Positions 53,537 through 62,815 of a stretch of DNA of 64,000 nucleotides are shown one piece after another. The notes beneath the pieces were generated by a model. That model made no database searches and was not told where the DNA came from. It saw nothing but the letters and a program-made list of their open reading frames with translations. The DNA comes from an uncultured Maribacter sp. (GTDB lineage: Bacteria > Bacteroidota > Bacteroidia > Flavobacteriales > Flavobacteriaceae). The stretch covers positions 62,001 to 126,000 of the forward strand of contig NZ_CANMBB010000009.1 in assembly GCF_947495965.1 (NCBI RefSeq), read 5' to 3'. Position numbers and translations under genes: made by a program. Each line of letters opens with the position of its first letter. Positions within the stretch are counted from its first letter, which is position 1.

Positions 53537-55822
53537 TTATTTTTTAGTATTCTCTTCATTTTTAAATGCTGCATAAGCTACATTCATTTCTTTATTATTC
53601 TCTGTTTTTATAGTTGTTTCTATATTTACACTATTAGTATCCTGAACATGATTTGCAAGACCCTCTTCTGTAATTGCAATACTAGGGGCTATTACCAAAG
53701 CAACAACAGACATTAATTTTAACAAGATATTTAAAGAAGGCCCGGAAGTATCTTTAAAAGGATCCCCTACGGTGTCTCCTACTACGGCAGCTTTATGAAC
53801 ATCCGTACCTTTTCTTCCATCTTCTTCTATGGTTTTCTTTGCATTATCCCAAGCTCCTCCTGCATTGGACTGAAAAATAGCCATTAAAACTCCACAAGTA
53901 GTAACACCCGCGAGTAAACCTCCCAACATTTCAGCACCACCAATACCAACTATTTTACCTCCAAAACCAACAATTACTGGAACAGCAATTGCTAACAAAC
54001 CAGGTAAAACCATTTCTCTAATGGATGCTTTTGTAGAAATATCTATACACTTACCATAATCTGCCACACCATCTGCAGCATCAAAAATTTTTCTATCTTC
54101 CTCTGAAGCTTTACTCATATCAGAATCATACTTACGCATAATACCCAGTGCTGCTTTTAATTCAGGAATATCTCTAAATTGACGACGAACTTCTTCTATC
54201 ATTGCCATTGCCGCTCTACCAACAGCGTTCATAGATAAAGCAGAAAAAACAAAAGGCAACATACCTCCTATTAACAAACCTGCCATAATATCTGGTCTAG
54301 AAACATCTATAGAAGTTACATTTGCTGTTTTCATAAAAGCTGCAAATAATGCTAACGCTGTTAATGCTGCAGAGGCAATTGCAAACCCTTTTCCTATTGC
54401 AGCAGTTGTGTTACCTACAGCATCTAACTTATCTGTACGTTCACGAACTTCGCTCGGCAACTCTGCCATTTCTGCTATACCACCTGCATTATCACATATA
54501 GGACCGTAAGCATCTACCGCTAATTGAATGCCTGTATTTGCTAACATACCTACTGCCGCAATAGCAATACCGTATAAACCTGCTTGGCTATGCGAAATAA
54601 TAATTGCTGCTGCAATTAAAAGTATAGGAATTGCTGTAGACATCATTCCCACACCTAATCCTGCAATTATATTTGTTGCAGCTCCTGTTTCCGATTGCTT
54701 AACTATATCCATAACAGGTTTTTTACCTGTTGCAGTATAATACTCTGTTACTTTACCCACTAAAAGACCTGCAACTAAACCTGCTATTGTAGCCCAAAAA
54801 ACTCCCATAGAAGTATAAGTTACACCTGCTTCTACCCATGATTCTGGAAGCATTTTTTGAATAATAAAAAAAGATGCTACCAACATTAACCCTGCAGAAC
54901 CAAATTCTCCAATATTTAATGCCGTTTGCGGGTTTCCGCCATCCTTAACACGAACAAAAAATGTCCCTAGAATAGACATAACAATACCTGTTGCCGCTAA
55001 TACTAATGGAAGATATACTGCTCCTAAACCATCAAAAGATGTAGCAAACTCTGGCAAACCAACATAAACAGCGCCAAGTACCATTGTTCCTATAATAGAC
55101 CCCACATAAGATTCAAACAAATCTGCTCCCATACCTGCAACATCTCCAACATTATCCCCAACATTATCTGCTATTGTAGCAGGGTTTAAAGGGTGATCCT
55201 CTGGTATACCAGCCTCAACCTTTCCTACTAAATCTGCACCAACATCTGCTGCTTTTGTATAAATCCCTCCACCAACACGTGCAAACAAAGCTATAGAAGA
55301 TGCACCTAAAGAAAATCCAGAAAGAACATTTAACACCTCTCCAATACTCCAGCCTTGTCCGCTATATATCATAAAGAGTCCGCTTAAACCCAAAACTCCT
55401 AAACCAACTACACCAAGTCCCATTACAGCTCCACCTGCAAATGCAACTTCTAAAGCTTTTCCTAAAGATTTTCTTGCTGCTTGTGTTGTTCTAACATTAG
55501 CTTTAGTAGCTACCTTCATACCTATAAATCCTGCTAATGCAGAACAAATTGCCCCAACTATAAAAGATACGGCTACCATACCATTAGATCCTTCTTCTGA
55601 ATTTCCTTTAAAGTAAAGTAATACCGCAACTGCTATTACAAATACAGCTAAAACTTTGTATTCTGCTTTTAAAAAAGCCATTGCCCCGTCTGAAATATTC
55701 TTGGCAATTCTTGCCATTTTTTCCTCTCCTTCGTCTTGTTTAGATACCCAAAGGTTTTTTACGAATACAAAAATTAAGGCCAGAATACCAAAGCCCCATA
55801 AATAGTTCACAAATACTTCCAT
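53537..55822 (-). CDS. hppA: Membrane-bound ion-translocating pyrophosphatase
   Basis: A 761-residue integral membrane pyrophosphatase with about 16 membrane helices that couples PPi hydrolysis to Na+ or H+ export. The substrate loop [11 protein letters not shown] and the following [20 protein letters not shown] are present. [10 protein letters not shown] carries Ala where K+-independent forms have Lys, which points to the K+-dependent group, in which many members pump Na+. An acidic hydrophilic tail (about 30 residues) is added at the C-terminus. The soluble pyrophosphatase gene lies directly upstream behind a terminator. Confidence 0.95.
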   Translation of the reverse strand: MEVFVNYLWGFGILALIFVFVKNLWVSKQDEGEEKMARIAKNISDGAMAFLKAEYKVLAVFVIAVAVLLYFKGNSEEGSNGMVAVSFIVGAICSALAGFIGMKVATKANVRTTQAARKSLGKALEVAFAGGAVMGLGVVGLGVLGLSGLFMIYSGQGWSIGEVLNVLSGFSLGASSIALFARVGGGIYTKAADVGADLVGKVEAGIPEDHPLNPATIADNVGDNVGDVAGMGADLFESYVGSIIGTMVLGAVYVGLPEFATSFDGLGAVYLPLVLAATGIVMSILGTFFVRVKDGGNPQTALNIGEFGSAGLMLVASFFIIQKMLPESWVEAGVTYTSMGVFWATIAGLVAGLLVGKVTEYYTATGKKPVMDIVKQSETGAATNIIAGLGVGMMSTAIPILLIAAAIIISHSQAGLYGIAIAAVGMLANTGIQLAVDAYGPICDNAGGIAEMAELPSEVRERTDKLDAVGNTTAAIGKGFAIASAALTALALFAAFMKTANVTSIDVSRPDIMAGLLIGGMLPFVFSALSMNAVGRAAMAMIEEVRRQFRDIPELKAALGIMRKYDSDMSKASEEDRKIFDAADGVADYGKCIDISTKASIREMVLPGLLAIAVPVIVGFGGKIVGIGGAEMLGGLLAGVTTCGVLMAIFQSNAGGAWDNAKKTIEEDGRKGTDVHKAAVVGDTVGDPFKDTSGPSLNILLKLMSVVALVIAPSIAITEEGLANHVQDTNSVNIETTIKTENNKEMNVAYAAFKNEENTKK

Positions 55823-55879
55823 AGTTTATTATTAATTTGATATTTATATGGCATTAAATATACGAAATCAATAATAATA

Positions 55880-55913
55880 AAAAAGCCACTCTTAAAATTA
55901 AGAGTGGCTTTTT
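55880..55913 (-). terminator. Intrinsic terminator after ppa
   Basis: A perfect 16-bp inverted repeat (AAAAAGCCACTCTTAA and its complement) with a 2-base spacer and T-rich flanks. Between ppa and hppA. Confidence 0.85.
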
Positions 55914-55932
55914 ATTCTACACTATAGATTTA

Positions 55933-56460
55933 CTATATAGTAAAGGTACGTTTCTTTTTGTGTTCGCTTTTTTCATAACGCTCTACACATTCATGATAAA
56001 TTTTAACTGCGTCTGCTGCATTTCCCCAACCACCAGTATCTACTTTCTTTTTCTCAAGATCTTTATAAACTTTAAAGAAATGCTCAATTTCTTTTAATCT
56101 ATGTGGGTTTATATCTGAAATATCATGCTTATTACTCCATATAGGGTCAGATACAGGTACACAAATTACTTTTTCATCTGGTCCTTTTTCATCGGTCATA
56201 TAAAATACACCTATAGGTCTAACCTCCATAACCACCATAGGGTAAGTTGGCTGGTGCCCTAAAACCAAAACATCTAATGGATCGCTATCCAAGGCTAATG
56301 TTTCTGGAATAAAACCATAGTCACCAGGGTACATCATGGAAGAAAATAACATTCTATCAAACCTAATTTTATGTAATGTAAAATCGTACTCATATTTATT
56401 TCTACTTCCTTTTGGAATCTCTATTAAAACATCAAAAGTTATGCTTTTCTTTTCTGCCAT
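55933..56460 (-). CDS. ppa: Soluble inorganic pyrophosphatase (family I)
   Basis: A 175-residue cytoplasmic enzyme hydrolysing PPi. The active-site signature DSDPLDVLVLG (D-S-D-P-x-D-x-x) is present with EIPKGSRNKYEYD near the N-terminus and MMYPGDYGFIPETL. The ATG before AEKKSITFDVL is taken as start; another ATG seven codons upstream is possible. Ends in a Lys-rich tail. Neighbour of the membrane pyrophosphatase. Confidence 0.93.
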   Translation of the reverse strand: MAEKKSITFDVLIEIPKGSRNKYEYDFTLHKIRFDRMLFSSMMYPGDYGFIPETLALDSDPLDVLVLGHQPTYPMVVMEVRPIGVFYMTDEKGPDEKVICVPVSDPIWSNKHDISDINPHRLKEIEHFFKVYKDLEKKKVDTGGWGNAADAVKIYHECVERYEKSEHKKKRTFTI

Positions 56461-56541
56461 TATTGTATTTTTTTTTGTCATGTACAAAGTTAACAAATGA
56501 ACGCTAGCTCATTAATGAAATTGTATTAATTCTATAATAAT

Positions 56542-59043
56542 TTAAAAATTAAACCCAAAAGTTCCTGTTACACTAAAGGGTCTTGCTTCTGGAGTATCTA
56601 AATAATTACCTCTAAAGTTAAAATCTATTCTAAATATTTTAAAAATGTTTCCTATTCCAAAGGAGTATTCATAATACACTTTATCTGATGGTGCTATTAA
56701 TGGCGTTGTACTATTTGCTGGCGCATTTAATGCAATATTTTCATCTGACAATTGCCCCCAAACTCCACGCAGTCCTACAATTTCTCTTAAATTCCATTTT
56801 CTTATTAACGGAATTCTAGAAAATAACCTGCCATTAAAATTATGTTCTAAATGCAATGACGCATAAGTATCTGTAACAAATTCGTAAAAATCTAAATTTG
56901 GAAAAGTACCATAATTAGAAAAGAAAGTTTGATTACCCGGAATAACACTTAATAACCCTAGAGGCACTTCGCCAAAAGTTTTACCAATTTCTACAGTACT
57001 ATACAATCTTCCAAAACCTCCTACTTGCCATGGCTGACTATATGAAAACTGAAGTTTACTATAATTAAAATCGCTATTCATAGCGCCTTTTAACCCTTTT
57101 GTATAATTTAATAATAGTGTACTATAGTTATCATTAATATCTCTACGCTCTACACCATGGCCTATTGTTTTTTTTCCTGGTGTATATATTACTATTGTGT
57201 TTAGATTAAATTGCTTAACCTCTGATGCTATTCCTGTTACAGATTCAGGGTCTACGTAATCTAAACTAAAATCGCCAGGTAATGCAGAGCTAAGCGTCCT
57301 AAAGTTTGCTCCCAAAGAAACCCTAACATTTGTTAGTGGCTCTACCTCTACACTAAGTGCGCTTAAATTAATATTGGTAAGCCTATTATTTGCACCAACA
57401 GTTAACAAAGAGGAAGATGCTATGCTTCTTCCTAAAACATCATTGGTAGCAGTTAAACTTACTCCCAATTGTTCTATATCTCTTCTATTTCCACCAGAGA
57501 TTATTAATCTACTTTTATTATCTAACAAAAACTTACCAGATATACCATGCTTAACTTTTTGATCAGCAAAACCATATGCGGCATAACCTTCTACTCTCCA
57601 TGGATCGTTTGGTCCAAAATACGTTCTTGCACCTAACCTTACTCTAGCACCTTCTGCATCATTATAACCAAAAACATCGTAAACAGAACCAATATCTAAA
57701 TTCCATTTGTCTATTTCTACGTAGCCAGACCCCAGAATACTAACTAAGTTATAATACGACTTAAATTTAGGAACAGTTTTTAACGTATCTATTAACTTAT
57801 AAATTCCTTTTTCATCTTTATTTAAAGACTCTAATCTATTCTCCTTCCAAAATGCGTCATCTTTTACAACTACCTCTGGATCAAAAGGGTTCCCATCTTT
57901 CTTATAAAAATCTCTAGGTTTTTCTTTATCAAAATCATAAGCGTTATAAACCGTAGTTCTTTTACCGTAAACTCCTTTTGATTTTTCTTTCTTTTTAAAA
58001 CTAAAATCGCTCAGCATATAGTCTCTCTTTAAAAGAAAAACGGAATCGTTCATTACATCAAAATCTTGCTCAATATAAATTTCCTTAACCCAGTTTATAT
58101 TGGCACTTTTAGTAACTTCTAGATTTATATTTTTAATAGCGTATGTAGAATCATTTACCCAAAAGTCTCCTTTAAATGTTAATTCATTTTTTCTTCTTGG
58201 ATAGTATACAATATTATAGCACCACTTATTATCTATAAAAGCACTATCTCTAAGCGCATAATTATAGGTATCTATTCCTGTTCTAGATAAAGGGCTAGTA
58301 AAACTTTTATCAAAAAACTTTAAGTAATTATCATAAATATCATAATCCTGATACAAATCTTCTACAAATGCTATTATTGCTTGGTTGTTATCAAAACCAG
58401 AATTTTTATTCCCTAAAATTTCTTCTTTTTCTTCTTTTATAATATTATCCCCATATACCTTAGAAAAAGTTTCGTTTAAGAAAATTGGCAAGTACGTTTT
58501 TCCCGTAATCTTTGAAGTATCTAAATCTTGAAATACAAATTCTAGCCCTTTAAATATTTTACGTTGCATTAAGGCACTATCTATAGTATTTAAATCAAAC
58601 TCTACCTTTTCATATTTATCAAAAGCATATTGTTTAAACTTACGAACTCCATTCTCTCTTTTTTTAGCCCATATTTTTCGAAGAATATCTACTGCTGGGT
58701 TATTTTTTTTAGATTGCTTACCTGCTATAAGAACTACTTCATTTAATTGTTCGCTAGATTCTGCTAGCTTAATTTCCATTTCGTAATTAACCTTGGAATT
58801 AAGATTTATGGTCTGCGTTTCATACCCTATAAAAGAAACCACAAGGGTATTATAACTTGCATCTGATTCTAAATAAAACCTTCCATTATCGTTTGTAATG
58901 GTTCCTTCTGTAGAATTCTTAAAAAGTATATTAGCAAATGCAACAGGTTCTCCCAAATCATCTAATACTATTCCAGAAACTTTAGTTTGCGCATTTACTA
59001 GTAGTGCAAATAAAAAAAGGAAAAGAAAAGTTATTTTTTTCAT
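56542..59043 (-). CDS. DUF5686 outer-membrane protein with carboxypeptidase-regulatory-like N-domain
   Basis: An 833-residue protein with signal peptide (ends VNAQ, about 19), a CarboxypepD_reg-like beta domain (about 20-105: VSGIVLDDLGEPVAFANILF, DNGRFYLES), and a long DUF5686 region that ends in barrel-like beta strands and a C-terminal Phe (VTGTFGFNF). It is not a TonB receptor: no plug domain is visible. Common in Bacteroidota outer membranes; function unknown. Confidence 0.85.
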   Translation of the reverse strand: MKKITFLFLFLFALLVNAQTKVSGIVLDDLGEPVAFANILFKNSTEGTITNDNGRFYLESDASYNTLVVSFIGYETQTINLNSKVNYEMEIKLAESSEQLNEVVLIAGKQSKKNNPAVDILRKIWAKKRENGVRKFKQYAFDKYEKVEFDLNTIDSALMQRKIFKGLEFVFQDLDTSKITGKTYLPIFLNETFSKVYGDNIIKEEKEEILGNKNSGFDNNQAIIAFVEDLYQDYDIYDNYLKFFDKSFTSPLSRTGIDTYNYALRDSAFIDNKWCYNIVYYPRRKNELTFKGDFWVNDSTYAIKNINLEVTKSANINWVKEIYIEQDFDVMNDSVFLLKRDYMLSDFSFKKKEKSKGVYGKRTTVYNAYDFDKEKPRDFYKKDGNPFDPEVVVKDDAFWKENRLESLNKDEKGIYKLIDTLKTVPKFKSYYNLVSILGSGYVEIDKWNLDIGSVYDVFGYNDAEGARVRLGARTYFGPNDPWRVEGYAAYGFADQKVKHGISGKFLLDNKSRLIISGGNRRDIEQLGVSLTATNDVLGRSIASSSLLTVGANNRLTNINLSALSVEVEPLTNVRVSLGANFRTLSSALPGDFSLDYVDPESVTGIASEVKQFNLNTIVIYTPGKKTIGHGVERRDINDNYSTLLLNYTKGLKGAMNSDFNYSKLQFSYSQPWQVGGFGRLYSTVEIGKTFGEVPLGLLSVIPGNQTFFSNYGTFPNLDFYEFVTDTYASLHLEHNFNGRLFSRIPLIRKWNLREIVGLRGVWGQLSDENIALNAPANSTTPLIAPSDKVYYEYSFGIGNIFKIFRIDFNFRGNYLDTPEARPFSVTGTFGFNF

Positions 59044-59090
59044 TATTATTTTATGTTCTATTTAATGGTACTAACAAATAACGTACCAAT

Positions 59091-59127
59091 AAAAAAGCCT
59101 CGCCGACTAATTTAAGTTGGCGAAGCT
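59091..59127 (-). terminator. Intrinsic terminator after the pyruvate dehydrogenase beta gene
   Basis: AGCCTCGCCGACT and AAGTTGGCGAAGCT pair with two non-Watson-Crick positions, followed by six T on the minus strand. Confidence 0.75.
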
Positions 59128-59158
59128 ACTATTCTTTTACAAATATGTAAGTGTTTAT

Positions 59159-60136
59159 TTACTTATATAACACTTTTTTAACGGCCGTAACCACATCCGA
59201 AGCATTTGGCAGCCACTCTTCTAATAAAACTGGAGAATATGGCGCTGGGGTATCTGCTGTATTTATTTTTATAACCGGTGCATCTAAATAATCAAATGCA
59301 TTAGATTGTATGTGGTATGTAATTTCTGTTGCTACATTACCAAAAGGCCAAGCTTCTTCTAAAATTACTAGACGGTTTGTTTTCTTAACAGAATCTACAA
59401 CTGCTTTATAATCTAAAGGCTTAACAGTACGTAAATCAATTATTTCACAACTAATACCTTCTTTTTCTAACTCATCTGCCGCTTTATCTGCCTCTTTAAT
59501 GATTTTACCAAAAGAAACTATAGTAACATCTGAACCAGATCTACGAATATCTGCAACACCTAAAGGAATTGTAAATTCCCCTTCTGGCACCTCACCTTTA
59601 TCCCCATACATTTGCTCAGATTCCATAAAAATTACAGGATCATTATCTCTAATTGCTGCTTTTAGCAAACCTTTAGCATCTTTAGGATTAGACGGTACTA
59701 CTACTTTTAATCCTGGGCAATTAGCATACCAACTTTCAAAAGCTTGCGAGTGTGTTGCAGCTAATTGTCCTGCAGACGCTGTTGGCCCTCTAAATACTAT
59801 TGGACATGGAAACTGACCTCCAGACATTTGTCTAATTTTAGCTGCATTATTTATAATTTGGTCAATACCAACTAAAGCAAAATTAAATGTCATAAACTCT
59901 ATAATAGGTCTATTTCCTGTCATTGTAGAACCTACACCTATTCCTGCAAAACCTAATTCCGCGATTGGGGTATCTATAACTCTTTTAGGACCAAATTCAT
60001 CTAACATTCCTTTAGAAGCTTTATAAGCACCATTATATTCTGCAACTTCCTCCCCCATTAAATAGATAGATTCGTCTTTTCTCATTTCTTCAGACATAGC
60101 CTCTGCTATAGCTTCTCTAAACTGTATTGTTTTCAT
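59159..60136 (-). CDS. pdhB: Pyruvate dehydrogenase E1 component, beta subunit
   Basis: A 325-residue transketolase-like subunit of the two-chain (alpha/beta) E1 of pyruvate dehydrogenase. Motifs: LMGEEVAEYNGAYKASKGM (Glu for thiamine diphosphate), DTPIAELGFAGIGVGS, and the C-terminal HxxR-like region EEAWPFGNVATEI. No alpha subunit or E2/E3 genes lie in the window; it stands as a single-gene unit with its own terminator. Branched-chain oxo-acid E1 beta is the closest alternative. Confidence 0.92.
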   Translation of the reverse strand: MKTIQFREAIAEAMSEEMRKDESIYLMGEEVAEYNGAYKASKGMLDEFGPKRVIDTPIAELGFAGIGVGSTMTGNRPIIEFMTFNFALVGIDQIINNAAKIRQMSGGQFPCPIVFRGPTASAGQLAATHSQAFESWYANCPGLKVVVPSNPKDAKGLLKAAIRDNDPVIFMESEQMYGDKGEVPEGEFTIPLGVADIRRSGSDVTIVSFGKIIKEADKAADELEKEGISCEIIDLRTVKPLDYKAVVDSVKKTNRLVILEEAWPFGNVATEITYHIQSNAFDYLDAPVIKINTADTPAPYSPVLLEEWLPNASDVVTAVKKVLYK

Positions 60137-60236
60137 GTTTATAACAATTGAATTCCTAAATTAAATACCTAAAAGGCAAGCAAAAATAGGGAATTATATA
60201 TCAAAATAATAACCATTTTAATCAAAAAAAGTTATA

Positions 60237-60262
60237 AATTTACTATGCGTGCATAGTAAATT
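60237..60262. promoter_or_regulatory. Perfect palindrome upstream of etfB, probable operator
   Basis: Half-sites AATTTACTATGC and GCATAGTAAATT are exact reverse complements around GT, 53 bases before the etfB ATG in the etfB-pdhB divergent gap. No T run or hairpin-loop features, so it reads as a site for a dimeric regulator (TetR- or MarR-type in style). The regulator is not in the window. Confidence 0.65.
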
Positions 60263-60314
60263 CGGAAATTATTAACTATCTTAGCCCTATTATATTTAAA
60301 AGCTTATTTAATCG

Positions 60315-61061
60315 ATGAAAATATTAGTTTGCATAAGTAACGTACCAGACACCACTTCAAAAATTAATTTTACAGATGGTGATACAAAATTTGACACCAA
60401 TGGTGTGCAATTTGTCATAAACCCAAATGATGAATTTGGCCTTACAAGAGCCATGTGGTTTAAAGAAAAACAAGGTGCAACAGTCCATGTAGTGTCTGTT
60501 GGAGGCCCAACAGTAGAGCCTACAATTAGAAAAGCCCTTGCAATTGGAGCAGATGAGGCCATACGTATTAACGCAGAACCTACTGATGGTTTTTTTGTTG
60601 CGCAACAATTAGCAGAAGTTGTTAAAAATGGAGACTATAACCTTGTTATAGCCGGTAGAGAATCTATTGATTATAACGGCGGTATGGTTCCGGGGATTCT
60701 TGCTTCTTTATTAGACATGAATTTTGTAAATACTTGTATTAGTCTAGAAATAGATGGCGAAAATGTTACCGCACAAAGAGAAATAGATGGCGGTAAAGAA
60801 ACTCTAACCACTTCTTTACCACTTGTTATTGGAGGTCAAAAAGGTTTAGTACAGGAAAGCGATTTAAAAATTCCTAACATGAGAGGAATTATGATGGCCA
60901 GACAAAAAAAACTAACTGTTGTTGAACCTATAGATGCATTAAACGCTACACAGGACACTAAATTTGAGAAACCAGCAGCAAAAGGAGCCGTTAAATTAGT
61001 AGACGCTAGTAATGTGGATGAACTTATAAGTTTATTACATAATGAAGCAAAAGTAATTTAG
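60315..61061 (+). CDS. etfB: Electron transfer flavoprotein, beta subunit
   Basis: A 248-residue subunit that binds AMP and takes electrons from acyl-CoA dehydrogenases. Family marks: LVCISNVPDTT start, NPNDEFGLTRAMWF, GRESIDYNGGMVPGILA and the C-terminal recognition region. Followed by etfA after 50 bases on the same strand. Preceded by the perfect palindrome, suggesting joint control with fatty-acid or amino-acid oxidation. Confidence 0.94.
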   Translation: MKILVCISNVPDTTSKINFTDGDTKFDTNGVQFVINPNDEFGLTRAMWFKEKQGATVHVVSVGGPTVEPTIRKALAIGADEAIRINAEPTDGFFVAQQLAEVVKNGDYNLVIAGRESIDYNGGMVPGILASLLDMNFVNTCISLEIDGENVTAQREIDGGKETLTTSLPLVIGGQKGLVQESDLKIPNMRGIMMARQKKLTVVEPIDALNATQDTKFEKPAAKGAVKLVDASNVDELISLLHNEAKVI

Positions 61062-61111
61062 TATTAATTCTTTATTCCTCTTAATTAGGAATATTTTAAT
61101 TTAAGAAAAAA

Positions 61112-62080
61112 ATGTCAGTTTTAGTATATACAGAATCCGAAAACGGAAAATTTAAAAAAAATGCTTTAGAGGTTGCCTCTTACGCTTCAGAAGTTGCTAA
61201 GTTATTAGGAACAAATGCCGTTGCAATATCTATTAATGCAACAGAAAATGAAACTTTAGGTACTTATGGTATTAGCAAAGTATTAAATGTTAGTAATGAT
61301 AAGTTATCTGTGTTTAATGCAAAAGGGTATGCAAATACTATTGTACAAGCAGCAAAGGCAGAAAACGCAAAAGTTATTATTACTAGTTCTAGTACAGATG
61401 CTAAATATTTAGCTCCTTTAGTAAGCGCATCATTAAAAGCTGGTTACGCTCCTAATGTTGTTGCTGCTCCAGAAAGCACAAGTCCTTTTACTTTAAAAAG
61501 AACCGCTTTTAGTAATAAAGGGTTTGCCTTAACACAAATAAATACAGATATAAAAGTTGTTGGAGTATCTAATAATTCTTTTGGGATTATAGAAAATGCT
61601 ACTACAGCAGCTATAGAAAATTTTGATACCTCTTTAGAGGATGGTAATTTTTCAACTAAATCCACAGAAGTAGATAAGGTTGTTGGAAAAGCTACAATAG
61701 CAGATGCAGATATTGTTGTATCTGGCGGTAGAGGATTAAAAGGTCCAGAAAATTGGGGTATGATTGAAGAACTTGCCGATGTTCTTGGCGCTGCAACAGC
61801 TTGCTCTAAGCCTGTATCCGACTTAGGTTGGAGACCGCACGGAGAACACGTAGGACAAACAGGAAAACCTGTTGCAAGTAATTTATACATTGCTATTGGT
61901 ATTTCTGGAGCTATACAACACCTTGCTGGTGTAAGTGCTTCTAAGACAAAAGTTGTTATTAATACAGACCCTGAAGCTCCATTTTTTAAAGCTGCAGATT
62001 ATGGTATTGTAGGTGATGCCTTTGAGGTTGTACCGCAGCTCATCGAAAAATTAAAAGAATTTAAAGCGCAAAACGCTTAA
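61112..62080 (+). CDS. etfA: Electron transfer flavoprotein, alpha subunit
   Basis: A 322-residue FAD-carrying subunit. The C-terminal FAD domain signatures are visible: SGGRGLKGPENWG, SKPVSDLGWRPHGEHVGQTGK, and YIAIGISGAIQHLAGV followed by INTDPEAPFF. It passes electrons on to the quinone pool via ETF-quinone oxidoreductase, not in this window. Ends at a strong terminator. Confidence 0.95.
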   Translation: MSVLVYTESENGKFKKNALEVASYASEVAKLLGTNAVAISINATENETLGTYGISKVLNVSNDKLSVFNAKGYANTIVQAAKAENAKVIITSSSTDAKYLAPLVSASLKAGYAPNVVAAPESTSPFTLKRTAFSNKGFALTQINTDIKVVGVSNNSFGIIENATTAAIENFDTSLEDGNFSTKSTEVDKVVGKATIADADIVVSGGRGLKGPENWGMIEELADVLGAATACSKPVSDLGWRPHGEHVGQTGKPVASNLYIAIGISGAIQHLAGVSASKTKVVINTDPEAPFFKAADYGIVGDAFEVVPQLIEKLKEFKAQNA

Positions 62081-62103
62081 TTTTTGTTAATTTGTGCCTT
62101 TCT

Positions 62104-62157
62104 AAAGGGTTGTTTAAATAAATGGATACTCAACTTATTTAAACAACCCTTTTTTTA
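62104..62157 (+). terminator. Intrinsic terminator after etfA
   Basis: An 18-bp perfect stem (AAAGGGTTGTTTAAATAA and its complement) with a 13-base loop ending in T residues on the plus strand. Confidence 0.88.
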
Positions 62158-62166
62158 CAACTATTT

Positions 62167-62796
62167 ATGAGCTTAGTAAGATTAAAAATAAAAGGGATTT
62201 CCTATAGCCAAACTCAAAATGGAGCTTATGCCCTTATTTTAAATGAAGTTGAAGGTGATCGTAAACTTCCAATTGTAATTGGCGCTTTTGAAGCACAGTC
62301 TATTGCAATAGCTTTAGAAAAAGAAATTAAACCCCCAAGACCACTAACACACGATTTATTTAAAAATTTCTCCGATAGGTTTGATATTGTTGTAAAACAA
62401 GTAATTATACACAAACTAGTAGACGGTGTTTTTTATTCTAGCATTATTTGTGAAAGAGATGGTATTGAAGAAATTATTGATGCAAGAACTAGTGATGCCA
62501 TTGCATTAGCATTACGTTTTGACGCCCCTATATTCACATATAAAACTATCTTAGATAAGGCTGGTATTTTCTTAAAATTCTCTTCTAAAAACAAAGAAGA
62601 AGAGAATGATGATAGTATAATGGTTGATGAAATTTTACAAGAAGGCGGAGACCCAATAGAAATTGAATCTGGCGCAACAGATGGCTACACAGAGCTTACC
62701 ACAGATGAACTTCATAAAGAACTAAATAAAGCTGTAGCAAATGAAGATTACGAAAAAGCAGCTAAGCTAAGAGACGAAATATCTAAAAGAAACTAA
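62167..62796 (+). CDS. Bifunctional nuclease (DUF151) with UVR motif
   Basis: A 209-residue protein: bifunctional-nuclease domain (about 1-140; LPIVIGAFEAQSIAIALE, RPLTHDLFKNF, IDARTSDAIALALR) and a C-terminal UvrB/UvrC-type coiled helix (ELHKELNKAVANEDYEKAAKLRDEI, read as two helices). DUF151 proteins have been tied to DNase/RNase activity in plants and bacteria; the role in Bacteroidota is open. Followed 19 bases later by a nucleoside transporter gene. Confidence 0.9.
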   Translation: MSLVRLKIKGISYSQTQNGAYALILNEVEGDRKLPIVIGAFEAQSIAIALEKEIKPPRPLTHDLFKNFSDRFDIVVKQVIIHKLVDGVFYSSIICERDGIEEIIDARTSDAIALALRFDAPIFTYKTILDKAGIFLKFSSKNKEEENDDSIMVDEILQEGGDPIEIESGATDGYTELTTDELHKELNKAVANEDYEKAAKLRDEISKRN

Positions 62797-62815
62797 ATTT
62801 TTTAAAATAGTTTGC

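Noticed and set aside
60308-60608. Minus-strand frames overlapping the start of etfB.
   Set aside because: Antisense shadows of a well-conserved gene with no family resemblance or start signals.
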